Positions 56,167 to 64,000 of a stretch of 64,000 nt of DNA are shown here, in pieces. Every line of letters begins with the position of its first letter. The stretch's first letter is position 1. The stretch spans positions 1 to 64,000 of the forward strand of contig JAQGDQ010000858.1 in NCBI GenBank assembly GCA_030141605.1. Reading direction: 5' to 3'. Below the pieces are notes generated by a model, which saw only the letters and a program-made list of their open reading frames with translations, did not search any database and was not told where the DNA came from. The stretch comes from Tubiluchus corallicola. Its lineage: Eukaryota; Priapulida; Priapulimorpha; Priapulimorphida; Tubiluchidae. The translations under genes and the position numbers were made by a program.

Positions 56167-57096
56167 TTAAGTCCGAAATAGAAAATCAATATTTCTCCTT
56201 AACCTTTTGTACCCTAAATGCTCAATAGCTGTACCCGCAAAAAGTTTCTTAAACGTTGGCTTATCCAGCTCTTGCCACTCCGTAGGCGGCATCTCAATAA
56301 AATCTCCTGGACTAAAATCAGGTATATTGCAGGGATTAGCTCTCCTATTCCATGGGCACACATCCTGACATATATCACAGCCAAAAACACGATTCTTCAA
56401 CTTACCGCAAAACTCACCCGGAATCTCACTCTTATGCCCTATAGTAATATACGAAATACACTTTCTGGAATCTATTCTTCGTGGAGAAACAATTGCTCCC
56501 GTAGGACACTCATCAATACACCTAGTACAACTCCCGCAGCGCTCCTCCTCAAACGGCATATCATACTCCAACTCAATATCCAGTACCAACTCCCCGATAA
56601 ATACCCATGAACCATACTTAGGAGATATCAGCATTGAATTTTTACCAATCCACCCCAAACCCGCCTTCCTTGCCCAGACTCTGTCAAGTACAGGCGCAGA
56701 ATCAACAAACGGTCGCCCAACACAACAAGCCACCTCCCTGTTTACAAAATCAAAAAGCCTGTTTAACCTGTCTTTCACAATGTAATGATAGTCCTTCCCC
56801 AAAGCATACTTCGCCACTACAGGAGTATTTGCTTTAACCTGCCTTCGTGACGGAAAATAGTTAAGAAGAACGGAGACCACAGAACGTGCATTATCCACCA
56901 GCTTCCCAGGATCCAACCTCTTTTCAAAATGATTGACCATATACCCCATCTCTCCATACATCCCATCATCCAACCACCTCTTCAGACGCGGCATTTCCTC
57001 TGCTAAATAGTGGACAGGGGCAATACCACAATCAGAAAAACCAAGCCTAATCGCTTCGTCTTTTATAAGCTTACTATAACCTGCCTTTTTACTCAA
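56167..57096 (-). CDS. queG: epoxyqueuosine reductase
   Basis: 309 residues. It reduces epoxyqueuosine to queuosine in tRNA using cobalamin and two [4Fe-4S] clusters. Visible: GFSDCGIAPVHYL at the N-terminus, LNYFPSRR, the catalytic region DSAPVLDRVWARKAGLGWIGKN, and cluster motifs CGSCTRCIDECPTGAI and CDICQDVCPWNRRA. It lacks the C-terminal HEAT-like extension of longer QueG forms, as is usual in Bacteroidota. It lies after the suf genes on the same strand. Confidence 0.95.
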   Translation of the reverse strand: MSKKAGYSKLIKDEAIRLGFSDCGIAPVHYLAEEMPRLKRWLDDGMYGEMGYMVNHFEKRLDPGKLVDNARSVVSVLLNYFPSRRQVKANTPVVAKYALGKDYHYIVKDRLNRLFDFVNREVACCVGRPFVDSAPVLDRVWARKAGLGWIGKNSMLISPKYGSWVFIGELVLDIELEYDMPFEEERCGSCTRCIDECPTGAIVSPRRIDSRKCISYITIGHKSEIPGEFCGKLKNRVFGCDICQDVCPWNRRANPCNIPDFSPGDFIEMPPTEWQELDKPTFKKLFAGTAIEHLGYKRLRRNIDFLFRT

Positions 57097-57164
57097 AAAC
57101 CTCTGTTTTTTTAACTAACAACAAAAAAACACACTCTGCACAGCAAGGACAGCCCACCAAGCAC

Positions 57165-57467
57165 TCAAAAACCCAACTCTAACCTTGCATCTTCAGACAT
57201 CATAGACCTATCCCAGGGAGGATCAAAAGTCAGATCTATATCACACCCTTTAATGTCAGTAACCTGCTTAACAGCACACTCCACATCACTTACTATCATA
57301 TCAGCAACAGGACAACCGGGAGCAGTCAACGTCATCACCACTTTCACAACATCTTTATCGTCAATATCCACACTATATATCAATCCAAGATCATATACAT
57401 TTACCGGTATTTCAGGATCAAAAACCTGTTTAAGCTGATCAATTACCTTATCTATCCTTTCATCCAT
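57165..57467 (-). CDS. DUF59/MIP18-family iron-sulfur assembly protein
   Basis: 100 residues matching the SufT/PaaD-like DUF59 domain: VFDPEIPVNVYDLGLIYSV, VMTLTAPGCPVADMI with the conserved Cys, and a C-terminal LTFDPPWDRSMMSEDARLELG. Such proteins help mature iron-sulfur proteins. It lies just downstream of sufE in the suf operon. Confidence 0.92.
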   Translation of the reverse strand: MDERIDKVIDQLKQVFDPEIPVNVYDLGLIYSVDIDDKDVVKVVMTLTAPGCPVADMIVSDVECAVKQVTDIKGCDIDLTFDPPWDRSMMSEDARLELGF

Positions 57468-57509
57468 AACTATAAAATTACTACCTGTCCTATATCTTTT
57501 ATATCAACT

Positions 57510-57944
57510 TTACCCATTGCCTTTCCCTGCAATTTTGCTATACGCTAAAGCATAAAGCTTCATCTGCTTTACCATTGACAATAATCCGTTTGAACGGGTT
57601 GGGGAAAGGTGCTGCGTTAGCCCCACACTATCTATAAAATGTGGTTTCGAATCAAGCACCTCCTTTGGAGTACGACCAGAATACACTCTCAATAATAAAG
57701 CAATAAGCCCCTTCACAATCAAAGAGTCGCTATCGGCTTCAAAAACAATCCTACCGCCAGACAACTCCTGGTGCAGCCACACCTTCGACTGACATCCCCT
57801 GATAAGGTTTTCATCAACCTTATACTGAAGAGCAATACCAGGGAGTTCATTACCCAACTCAATGATATATGAATACTTATCCATCCACTCTTCAAAAGTG
57901 GCAAACTCCTCTACTATCTCCTGTTGAACCTCATCAATAGTCAT
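57510..57944 (-). CDS. sufE: SufE sulfur acceptor
   Basis: 144 residues. The sulfur-accepting cysteine lies in NLIRGCQSKVWLHQEL, with SDSLIVKGLIALLLRVYSG following. It takes persulfide from SufS and hands it to the SufBCD scaffold. It starts 25 bases after the sufS stop. Confidence 0.95.
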   Translation of the reverse strand: MTIDEVQQEIVEEFATFEEWMDKYSYIIELGNELPGIALQYKVDENLIRGCQSKVWLHQELSGGRIVFEADSDSLIVKGLIALLLRVYSGRTPKEVLDSKPHFIDSVGLTQHLSPTRSNGLLSMVKQMKLYALAYSKIAGKGNG

Positions 57945-57968
57945 TCTGATTAGAATTTAGTATAAAAA

Positions 57969-59189
57969 TTAAAACATCCCTTTTATCCTTAAAATGGCAT
58001 CATATAATATATCAGCCTCTTCGTAAGTATTGTAAAATGCAAATGACGCCCTCAAAACGCCCGACACTCCGAAATGGTCCATAGTAGGATCAGCGCAAAG
58101 ACGACCAGAACGAACAGCAATACCCATTTGGTCAAGTAAGGTGTTAATATCGAAAAAATGTATTCCCTCAACAGAAAACGAAACACACCCTGCCTTTTCC
58201 GGAGTATCCCCATATATACGCAGACCCTCTACTCCTTTAAGCTTTGCAGTTGCATACTCCAGCAAACTCAGCTCATAATCATGTATGTCTTTCGAACTGA
58301 AACGCCCTAAATACCTGATAGCCTCACCCAAACCTATAAGTCCGATATAATTCGGCGTACCCGGCTCAAACTTCAAGGGGATATCATTAAAAGTTGTACC
58401 CGAAAAACTCACACTATCTACCATCTCACCTCCGCCCATAAAAGGTGGCATTTTCTCAAGCCACTTCCTCTTGCCATACAAAATACCGACCCCTGTAGGT
58501 GCATACATCTTGTGTCCAGAAAAAACATAAAAATCACAATCCAAGCTCTGCACATCAACTGGGAGATGCACTATTCCCTGTGCTCCATCAATAAGAACAG
58601 GCACCCCTTGCCTATGTGCTATATCTATGACTTTACCAATAGGATTCACCACCCCCAGTGCATTCGACATATGAGCCACCGCAACAAGTCTCGTCCTATC
58701 AGAAATTAACGCATCAAGCTGCTCTACCTGAAGCATTCCGGTATCATCAAAGGGCAGCACCTTAACTTTTGCCCGCTTACGCTCACACAACATCTGCCAT
58801 GGGACAATATTGGCATGATGCTCCATCTCAGAAACAATTACCTCATCGCCTTCACCAATAAAAGCCTCACCAAATGAGTTTGCAACAAGATTTATAGACT
58901 CAGTTGCACCATGAGTTACCACTACCTCACAACTCTCTTTGGCATTTAAAAAATCGCGCACCAGATCCCGCGACTCTTCATAAGCCGCAGTCGTTCTGTC
59001 TGCTAAATAATGTGTTGCGCGGTGTATATTAGAATTTATCTCCTGGTAGGTCCTCCTTATACTGTCAAGCACTTGCAAAGGCTTCTGTGTCGTAGCAGCA
59101 TTGTCAAGATATACCAAACGCTTCCCACCTATACCCTCAGCAAGAATGGGAAACTCTTTACGTATTTCCGAAATGTTGATATCCTTCAT
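57969..59189 (-). CDS. sufS: cysteine desulfurase SufS
   Basis: 406 residues, PLP-dependent group II desulfurase. LVYLDNAATTQKP near the N-terminus, VVTHGATESINLVA, SEMEHHANIVPW, the PLP lysine in YVFSGHKMYAPTGVGILYG, and the active cysteine in VRSGRLCADPTMDHF. It releases sulfur from cysteine for cluster assembly. Its place after sufD is usual. Confidence 0.97.
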   Translation of the reverse strand: MKDINISEIRKEFPILAEGIGGKRLVYLDNAATTQKPLQVLDSIRRTYQEINSNIHRATHYLADRTTAAYEESRDLVRDFLNAKESCEVVVTHGATESINLVANSFGEAFIGEGDEVIVSEMEHHANIVPWQMLCERKRAKVKVLPFDDTGMLQVEQLDALISDRTRLVAVAHMSNALGVVNPIGKVIDIAHRQGVPVLIDGAQGIVHLPVDVQSLDCDFYVFSGHKMYAPTGVGILYGKRKWLEKMPPFMGGGEMVDSVSFSGTTFNDIPLKFEPGTPNYIGLIGLGEAIRYLGRFSSKDIHDYELSLLEYATAKLKGVEGLRIYGDTPEKAGCVSFSVEGIHFFDINTLLDQMGIAVRSGRLCADPTMDHFGVSGVLRASFAFYNTYEEADILYDAILRIKGMF

Positions 59190-59219
59190 CCTACACTTAC
59201 CTCTTTAAAAAAACACCTC

Positions 59220-60587
59220 TCAACGATCGCAACGTATTGCACATGAATGGCACTCCAAAACTTCACCACGTAGGCGTTTGTCAACCAAATGATCAATACA
59301 CTCACGCAAAGGAGGAACGTTGATTGCCTGTAGCACCTCATGAGCAAAAGCAAACATAAGCATCAACCTGGCTTCCTGCTCCGAAATACCTCTGGACTTA
59401 AGATAAAACAGTGCATTATTATCAATACGCCCAACCGTTGCCCCGTGAGAACACTTCACATCATCATTATCAATAACCAACTGTGGCTTTGTATTCATGC
59501 GGGCGCTCTTCGTCAAAAGAACACTATTATTCCTTTGAAAAGCCTCCGTCTTTTGCGCTTTCTCCACAACGTGGATGCGCCCCGTAAAAGCTCCCGATGA
59601 CACATCATCAAGAATACTCTTATATAGCTGGTTACTCCGACAATCTGGGCGATTATGCTTTATAAACGTAAAACTATCTACATGCTGCTCCCTATCTGTT
59701 AGAGACAGCCCATAAGCATTTGTCTTGGCATGCTCTCCATCAAGGAGTACACTAAGGCTGTTACGCACAACTCCGCCATGTAGTGTAACTGTATTAGAGA
59801 GAAACTCCGAATCTCTTTCCTGACTTACAAACAGTCCGTTAAAACTTATCGTATTATTGTGTTGATTCTGTATAGTATATATCTCCAGTAACGAATCTTT
59901 ATCAACCACAGCCTCAGATAGGTTATTCACAATAAAATTGTGCGGAGCAATGGTGTGGTCACAAAACAGCAACTTAACATGACTGTTCTTGCCTGTAACA
60001 AACAAATTGCGCTGCGTCGCATATAAACTATCGTCTCCACTCAGAAGATTTACCACCTGTATAGGCTTATCTACTAAAACATTATCAGGCACATACACAA
60101 ATATCCCATCCTGTGAAAATGCTGTATTTAATGCAACTATCGCATCCTTTTCGGGATTAGCAATATTGCCATAATACCTATCTAGCAAATCCTTATTCTC
60201 AATAGCCGCCTGCTTCATACTTTTAACAAGCACCTTATCAGGAAGACCATTCAACCTCTGATTTCGCGCGTAGTACCAGCCATTTATCAAAAGCACCAAA
60301 TGAGTATCTAGCTCCGGCACATCGCAGCTGAAAACATCATACAAGTCAACCTCCGCCTTCTCGTACGCAAACACTCTTCTATAACTTTCGCTACTGAAAA
60401 TCCCGGATAAATCCGTGTACTTATAATTCTCAGACTTAGCCCCGGGGATACCCTGCCTCATAAATGCCTCAATAGCAGCATCGCGCTTCTCATTCAATAC
60501 ACCTGCAGAATTCTCTTCTATAACCTTACGATTCGCAAAAAAAAGGTCGGATAACCGATTACCAATATCATCTGTTGACTGTAACAT
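59220..60587 (-). CDS. sufD: Fe-S cluster assembly protein SufD
   Basis: 455 residues with the right-handed beta-helix core of the SufB/SufD family. N-terminal IPGAKSENYKYTDLSGIF, the middle FNGLFVSQERDSEFLSNTVTLHGG, and the C-terminal DDVKCSHGATVGRIDNNALFYLKSRGISEQEARLML, which includes the conserved His used at the SufB-SufD interface. It starts 3 bases after sufC ends. Confidence 0.96.
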   Translation of the reverse strand: MLQSTDDIGNRLSDLFFANRKVIEENSAGVLNEKRDAAIEAFMRQGIPGAKSENYKYTDLSGIFSSESYRRVFAYEKAEVDLYDVFSCDVPELDTHLVLLINGWYYARNQRLNGLPDKVLVKSMKQAAIENKDLLDRYYGNIANPEKDAIVALNTAFSQDGIFVYVPDNVLVDKPIQVVNLLSGDDSLYATQRNLFVTGKNSHVKLLFCDHTIAPHNFIVNNLSEAVVDKDSLLEIYTIQNQHNNTISFNGLFVSQERDSEFLSNTVTLHGGVVRNSLSVLLDGEHAKTNAYGLSLTDREQHVDSFTFIKHNRPDCRSNQLYKSILDDVSSGAFTGRIHVVEKAQKTEAFQRNNSVLLTKSARMNTKPQLVIDNDDVKCSHGATVGRIDNNALFYLKSRGISEQEARLMLMFAFAHEVLQAINVPPLRECIDHLVDKRLRGEVLECHSCAIRCDR

Positions 60588-60590
60588 TAC

Positions 60591-61343
60591 CTACTCTCCT
60601 ATCTCTTTCTTGATCCAGTCATACCCTCTCTCTTCCAACTGGAGCGCAAGCTCTCTGCCTGCTGATTTCACAATGCGTCCATTATACAGCACATGCACAT
60701 AATCGGGGACAATATAATCGAGCAGCCGCTGATAATGTGTCACAACAATCGTTGCATTAGACTCACTCTTTAGTGCATTCACACCATTTGCAACTATTCG
60801 TAAAGCATCAATATCCAGTCCCGAATCTGTCTCGTCAAGAATCGATAATTTGGGCTCGAGCATAGCCATTTGAAATATTTCATTTTTTTTCTTCTCCCCT
60901 CCAGAAAACCCTTCGTTAACAGAACGATTGGTAAGCTGTGAATCAATCTCAACAAGCTGCTTCTTCTCTCGCATCAACTTGAGAAAATCGCTTGACGAAA
61001 GCTCCTCTCTACCCTGATACTTACGATGCTCATTTACCGCCGTTTTCAAAAAATTAACCATGCTTACTCCGGGTATCTCCACAGGATACTGAAAACTAAG
61101 GAACAACCCCTCCTTTGACCTCACATCCGCACTCATACTAAAAAGATCCTTCCCATTAAAAACAACCTCTCCCTTCGTAACCTCAAAACTATCGTGCCCC
61201 GCTAAAACATTAGCCAGAGTACTCTTACCCGAACCATTAGGCCCCATTATGGCATGAATCTCACCCGCCTTAACAGAAAGACTTATTCCCCTTAATATCT
61301 CCTTACCCTCTACCTTTGCATGTAAATTATTAATTACTAACAT
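60591..61343 (-). CDS. sufC: Fe-S cluster assembly ATPase SufC
   Basis: 250 residues, ABC-type ATPase. Walker A IMGPNGSGKSTLANVLAGH, the SufC-type Q-loop LFLSFQYPVEIPGVSM, the signature NEGFSGGEKKKNEIFQMAML, and Walker B LSILDETDSGLDIDAL. It powers the SufBCD scaffold and is cytosolic. Confidence 0.97.
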   Translation of the reverse strand: MLVINNLHAKVEGKEILRGISLSVKAGEIHAIMGPNGSGKSTLANVLAGHDSFEVTKGEVVFNGKDLFSMSADVRSKEGLFLSFQYPVEIPGVSMVNFLKTAVNEHRKYQGREELSSSDFLKLMREKKQLVEIDSQLTNRSVNEGFSGGEKKKNEIFQMAMLEPKLSILDETDSGLDIDALRIVANGVNALKSESNATIVVTHYQRLLDYIVPDYVHVLYNGRIVKSAGRELALQLEERGYDWIKKEIGE

Positions 61344-61390
61344 ACCTTACATCAGAAACTTAACTATAACAAATATCACTACACCTTACT

Positions 61391-62836
61391 TTACCCTACA
61401 CTCCCCTCCAAACTAATTTGTAATAACTTCTGCGCTTCAACAACAAACTCCATTGGAAGCTTGTTTATAACCTCCCTGGCATAACCATTAACAATCATAC
61501 CTACAGCATCCTCAGTTGAAATCCCGCGCTGATTACAATAAAATATCTGATCCTCCCCTATCTTGGATGTTGTAGCCTCATGCTCCACCACCGCGCTGTC
61601 ATTAGCAACCTCAATATATGGGAAAGTGTGGGCCCCACAAGCATCACCAAGGAGCAAAGAATCACACTGTGAAAAATTCCGCGCATTCTCTGCCTTCGGA
61701 GTCATCCTTACCAGTCCGCGATAGGAATTATTGCTCTTCCCCGCCGATATACCTTTCGACACTATAGTACTCTTTGTATTTTTCCCTACATGAATCATTT
61801 TCGTCCCGGTATCGGCCTGCTGGTGATTATTAGTTAAAGCCACAGAATTAAACTCTGCAGTAGAATTATCGCCTATCAAAATACAGCCCGGATACTTCCA
61901 TGTAATAGCGGAACCAGTCTCTACCTGATTCCATAATATCTTTGACGCCTTCCCTTTACACATCCCTCTCTTGGTTACAAAATTGTATATTCCCCCCTTG
62001 CCATCCTTATCCCCGGGATACCAGTTTTGCACAGTTGAATACTTTACCTCCGCACGATTAAAAGCAACTATCTCCACTACAGCAGCATGCAGTTGATTCT
62101 CATCACGCATAGGAGCCGTACATCCCTCAAGATAGGAAACATAGCTGTCATCCTCCGCCACTATCAATGTTCGCTCAAACTGCCCTGTATTGGCAGAATT
62201 AATACGAAAATATGTAGAAAGCTCCATAGGGCACTTTACTCCCTTGGGAATATATGCAAACGACCCGTCAGAAAAAACAGCCGAATTGAGTGCGGCAAAA
62301 TAATTATCTCTGTACGACACCACCATCCCTAGGTACTTCTGTATAAGATCAGGATGCTCTCTTACAGCCTCACTAAAAGAGCAAAAAATAATGCCGCGTT
62401 CGGCAAGAGTCTCTTTAAAAGTTGTTTTCACAGACACACTGTCTATTACAGCGTCAATGGCAACTCCAGCAAGCTGCTTCTGCTCTTCCAATGGTACACC
62501 AAGCTTCTCAAAAGTGCTAAGCAGCTCAGGATCAACCTCATCAAGACTGCTATACTTCGCCTCCTGGCGTGGAGCTGCATAATATATTATATCCTGATAA
62601 TCTATCTCAGGTATATTGAGGTAAGCCCAGTCGGGCATCTTCATGCTCAACCAGTGACGATATGCCTTAAGCCTAAAATTAAGCAAAAACTCCGGCTCTC
62701 CCTTCTTGGCGGAAATAAGCCGAATAACATCCTCATTGAGCCCCTTCCCAATAGACTCTGTTTCAATGTTAGAAACAAAACCATACTGATACTCGCGCCC
62801 TGTAACGCCATCTAACAACTCATCTTGCTCTTTCAT
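61391..62836 (-). CDS. sufB: Fe-S cluster assembly scaffold SufB
   Basis: 481 residues. Typical SufB motifs: [89 protein letters not shown], and the C-terminal [24 protein letters not shown] with Glu and Cys scaffold residues. First gene of the sufBCDSE-DUF59 run. No sufA or sufR is in the window. Confidence 0.97.
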   Translation of the reverse strand: MKEQDELLDGVTGREYQYGFVSNIETESIGKGLNEDVIRLISAKKGEPEFLLNFRLKAYRHWLSMKMPDWAYLNIPEIDYQDIIYYAAPRQEAKYSSLDEVDPELLSTFEKLGVPLEEQKQLAGVAIDAVIDSVSVKTTFKETLAERGIIFCSFSEAVREHPDLIQKYLGMVVSYRDNYFAALNSAVFSDGSFAYIPKGVKCPMELSTYFRINSANTGQFERTLIVAEDDSYVSYLEGCTAPMRDENQLHAAVVEIVAFNRAEVKYSTVQNWYPGDKDGKGGIYNFVTKRGMCKGKASKILWNQVETGSAITWKYPGCILIGDNSTAEFNSVALTNNHQQADTGTKMIHVGKNTKSTIVSKGISAGKSNNSYRGLVRMTPKAENARNFSQCDSLLLGDACGAHTFPYIEVANDSAVVEHEATTSKIGEDQIFYCNQRGISTEDAVGMIVNGYAREVINKLPMEFVVEAQKLLQISLEGSVG

Positions 62837-62984
62837 CTAACTTGATTTATTCTTGTCAATAATAAGCTTACATACAGCGAATTAAACACACACCACACAA
62901 CTCAACAGTTCAAAAAATTATCCGTATGAAAACTTTTTTGAAGTGTGAAGCTCTAAATATCTAAGCAAACCCAAATATTTATTG

Positions 62985-62992
62985 CAAAGATA
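62985..62992 (-). promoter_or_regulatory. candidate -7 box for the suf operon
   Basis: The minus strand reads TATCTTTG, matching TAnnTTTG; transcription would start near 62978, about 140 bases before the sufB ATG. The long leader shows no clear riboswitch or terminator hairpin. A -33 TTG is not evident. Confidence 0.4.
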
Positions 62993-63079
62993 CAAAATGT
63001 AACCTATTTTTGACCCTTCGGGCTTGAACCCAGGAACAGAATACTTTACAAATTGAACAATAGGGATAAATTAAATAAT

Positions 63080-64000
63080 ATGGGAGATCCTAAAAAAGGA
63101 AAATCCGAACTCTCCGAACTGGGAGAATTTGGCCTGATTCACCGCCTCACCAACAATATTGTCACTAAAAACAAAAGTACCCTTAAAGGAGTAGGCGATG
63201 ACTGCGCAGTTCTGGACTTTGGTAATAAAAAAAGCGTTGTCACAACAGATATGCTGACTGAAGGAGTTCACTTCAACCTCATGTATGTACCCTTAAAACA
63301 TCTGGGATACAAATCAGTAACTGTAAACCTTAGCGATATATACGCTATGAATGCAGAACCCAAACAAATTACTGTCTCAATAGGAGTATCCTCTAAATTT
63401 TCAGTAAAAGCTATTGACGAACTATACTCTGGTATTCACTTAGCATGCAAGCGCTATAATGTTGACCTGGTGGGTGGAGACACAACAGCATCACTCTCCG
63501 GCCTTATTATATCAATCACAGCACTTGGCGAAGCAGAAGAAAAAAACATAGTCTACCGCAGTGGCGCACGCTCAGGGGATCTACTGTGTGTAACTGGCGA
63601 CCTGGGAGGAGCCTACATGGGGCTACAGCTTCTCGAGCGCGAAAATGAAGTCTTTAAAGTGAACCGCAATATGCAGCCGCAACTGTCAGGATACGACTAT
63701 ATACTGGAGAGGCAGCTAAAGCCGGAAGCAAGACAGGATATGCTGAAAAAATTTCAGGAAATAGGAATAAAACCAACCTCTATGATTGATATATCGGATG
63801 GACTTTCCTCTGAGATACTCCATATATGTGAAGAATCCAATGTTGGGTGCAAACTCTTTGAAGACAAAATTCCGTATGACGACCAAACAAAAAAGATGGC
63901 ATTAGAAATGAATATTAACCCATTAGTAGCAGCACTAAACGGTGGTGAAGACTACGAACTACTGTTTACCATTCCTCTGAATGAATATGATAAAATCAAG
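63080..64000 (+). CDS. thiL: thiamine-monophosphate kinase, C-terminus beyond right edge
   Basis: 307 codons are visible from the ATG at 63080 to the window edge. The PurM-like fold is clear: LSELGEFGLIHRLT, VGDDCAVLDF with ATP-binding Asp residues, TTDMLTEGVHFN, the VNLSDIYAMNAEPK loop, VGGDTTAS, CVTGDLGGAYMGLQLL, MIDISDGLSSEI and LNGGEDYELLFTIP. It phosphorylates thiamine monophosphate to the diphosphate cofactor. Probably about 30-40 residues are missing. It is divergent from the suf operon. Confidence 0.95.
   Translation, partial: MGDPKKGKSELSELGEFGLIHRLTNNIVTKNKSTLKGVGDDCAVLDFGNKKSVVTTDMLTEGVHFNLMYVPLKHLGYKSVTVNLSDIYAMNAEPKQITVSIGVSSKFSVKAIDELYSGIHLACKRYNVDLVGGDTTASLSGLIISITALGEAEEKNIVYRSGARSGDLLCVTGDLGGAYMGLQLLERENEVFKVNRNMQPQLSGYDYILERQLKPEARQDMLKKFQEIGIKPTSMIDISDGLSSEILHICEESNVGCKLFEDKIPYDDQTKKMALEMNINPLVAALNGGEDYELLFTIPLNEYDKIK

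Noticed and set aside
62837-63079. Riboswitch (TPP) before thiL or iron-responsive leader before sufB
   Set aside because: I see no TPP-type conserved CUGAGA motif or other recognisable riboswitch core in this gap.

Overview
The window looks like a chromosomal stretch from a member of the Bacteroidota, probably a Bacteroidales or Marinilabiliales-like lineage; genus cannot be told from sequence alone. The reasons are gene order and promoters. The window holds coaX - outer membrane barrel - TPR - lptC - CNNM/CBS - PpiD-like chaperone, parE-parC-aroK, DUF1599 - DoxX/BT_3928 family - tpiA, rlmH - DUF4783 - yihY, and a sufBCDSE-DUF59 cluster, and many genes are preceded by the Bacteroidota -7 box TAnnTTTG. 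Almost everything in it is housekeeping; the accessory parts are a decayed stretch (about 37.0-39.8 kb) and one recent insertion sequence (46.9-48.5 kb).

Layout. 1-3.8 kb (minus): a very large multi-pass sensor histidine kinase running off the left edge, and rlmH. 4.4-6.6 kb (plus): DUF4783 exported protein, YihY/BrkB membrane protein, ruvC. 6.6-14.5 kb: HIT protein, greA (with a terminator-like leader), an acidic membrane protein, a divergent Rieske-like lipoprotein, ahcY, a GH29 fucosidase lipoprotein and a membrane-anchored serine hydrolase. 14.6 kb: tRNA-Arg(TCT) with its own promoter and terminator. 14.8-17.5 kb: tpiA, DoxX-thioredoxin protein, DUF1599. 17.8-28.2 kb (minus): a long nadB-nadC-coaX-OMP-TPR-lptC-CNNM run ending in the PpiD-like chaperone. 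28.9-34.7 kb (plus): a tripartite RND efflux operon. 34.8-37.0 kb (minus): dihydroorotase and a DPM1-type glycosyltransferase. 37.0-39.8 kb: wreckage, with a frameshifted methyltransferase pseudogene and an IS1182-like relic. 40.1-46.7 kb (plus): mdh, parE, parC, aroK. 46.9-48.5 kb: an IS1634-family element flanked by a 591-bp direct duplication of the 3' part of aroK. 49.2-56.1 kb: a Wzx-like flippase, glutaminyl cyclotransferase, purL. 56.2-62.8 kb (minus): queG and the SUF iron-sulfur cluster operon. 63.1 kb to the right edge: thiL.

The signal not explained by known genes is a family of about 125-145 bp intergenic repeats. I count twelve near full-length copies plus several short derivatives. 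Each has inverted ends (AGACCTTTGCAAAGC at the left, its reverse complement at the right), a central dyad TTTAC-TGAT-GTAAA, and an A-rich tract before the right end. All copies I can read lie in the same orientation on the plus strand, whatever the direction of the neighbouring genes. Several sit in leaders or promoter regions (purL, ahcY, ruvC, DUF4783) and one overlaps the ahcY stop codon.

Together the genes cover NAD and CoA synthesis (nadB, nadC, coaX), envelope biogenesis (lptC, barrel, PpiD, flippase, DPM1), chromosome topology and recombination (parE/parC, ruvC), translation (rlmH, tRNA-Arg, greA in transcription), purine and pyrimidine synthesis (purL, pyrC), the methyl cycle (ahcY), queuosine (queG), iron-sulfur cluster assembly (suf), thiamine (thiL) and multidrug efflux.
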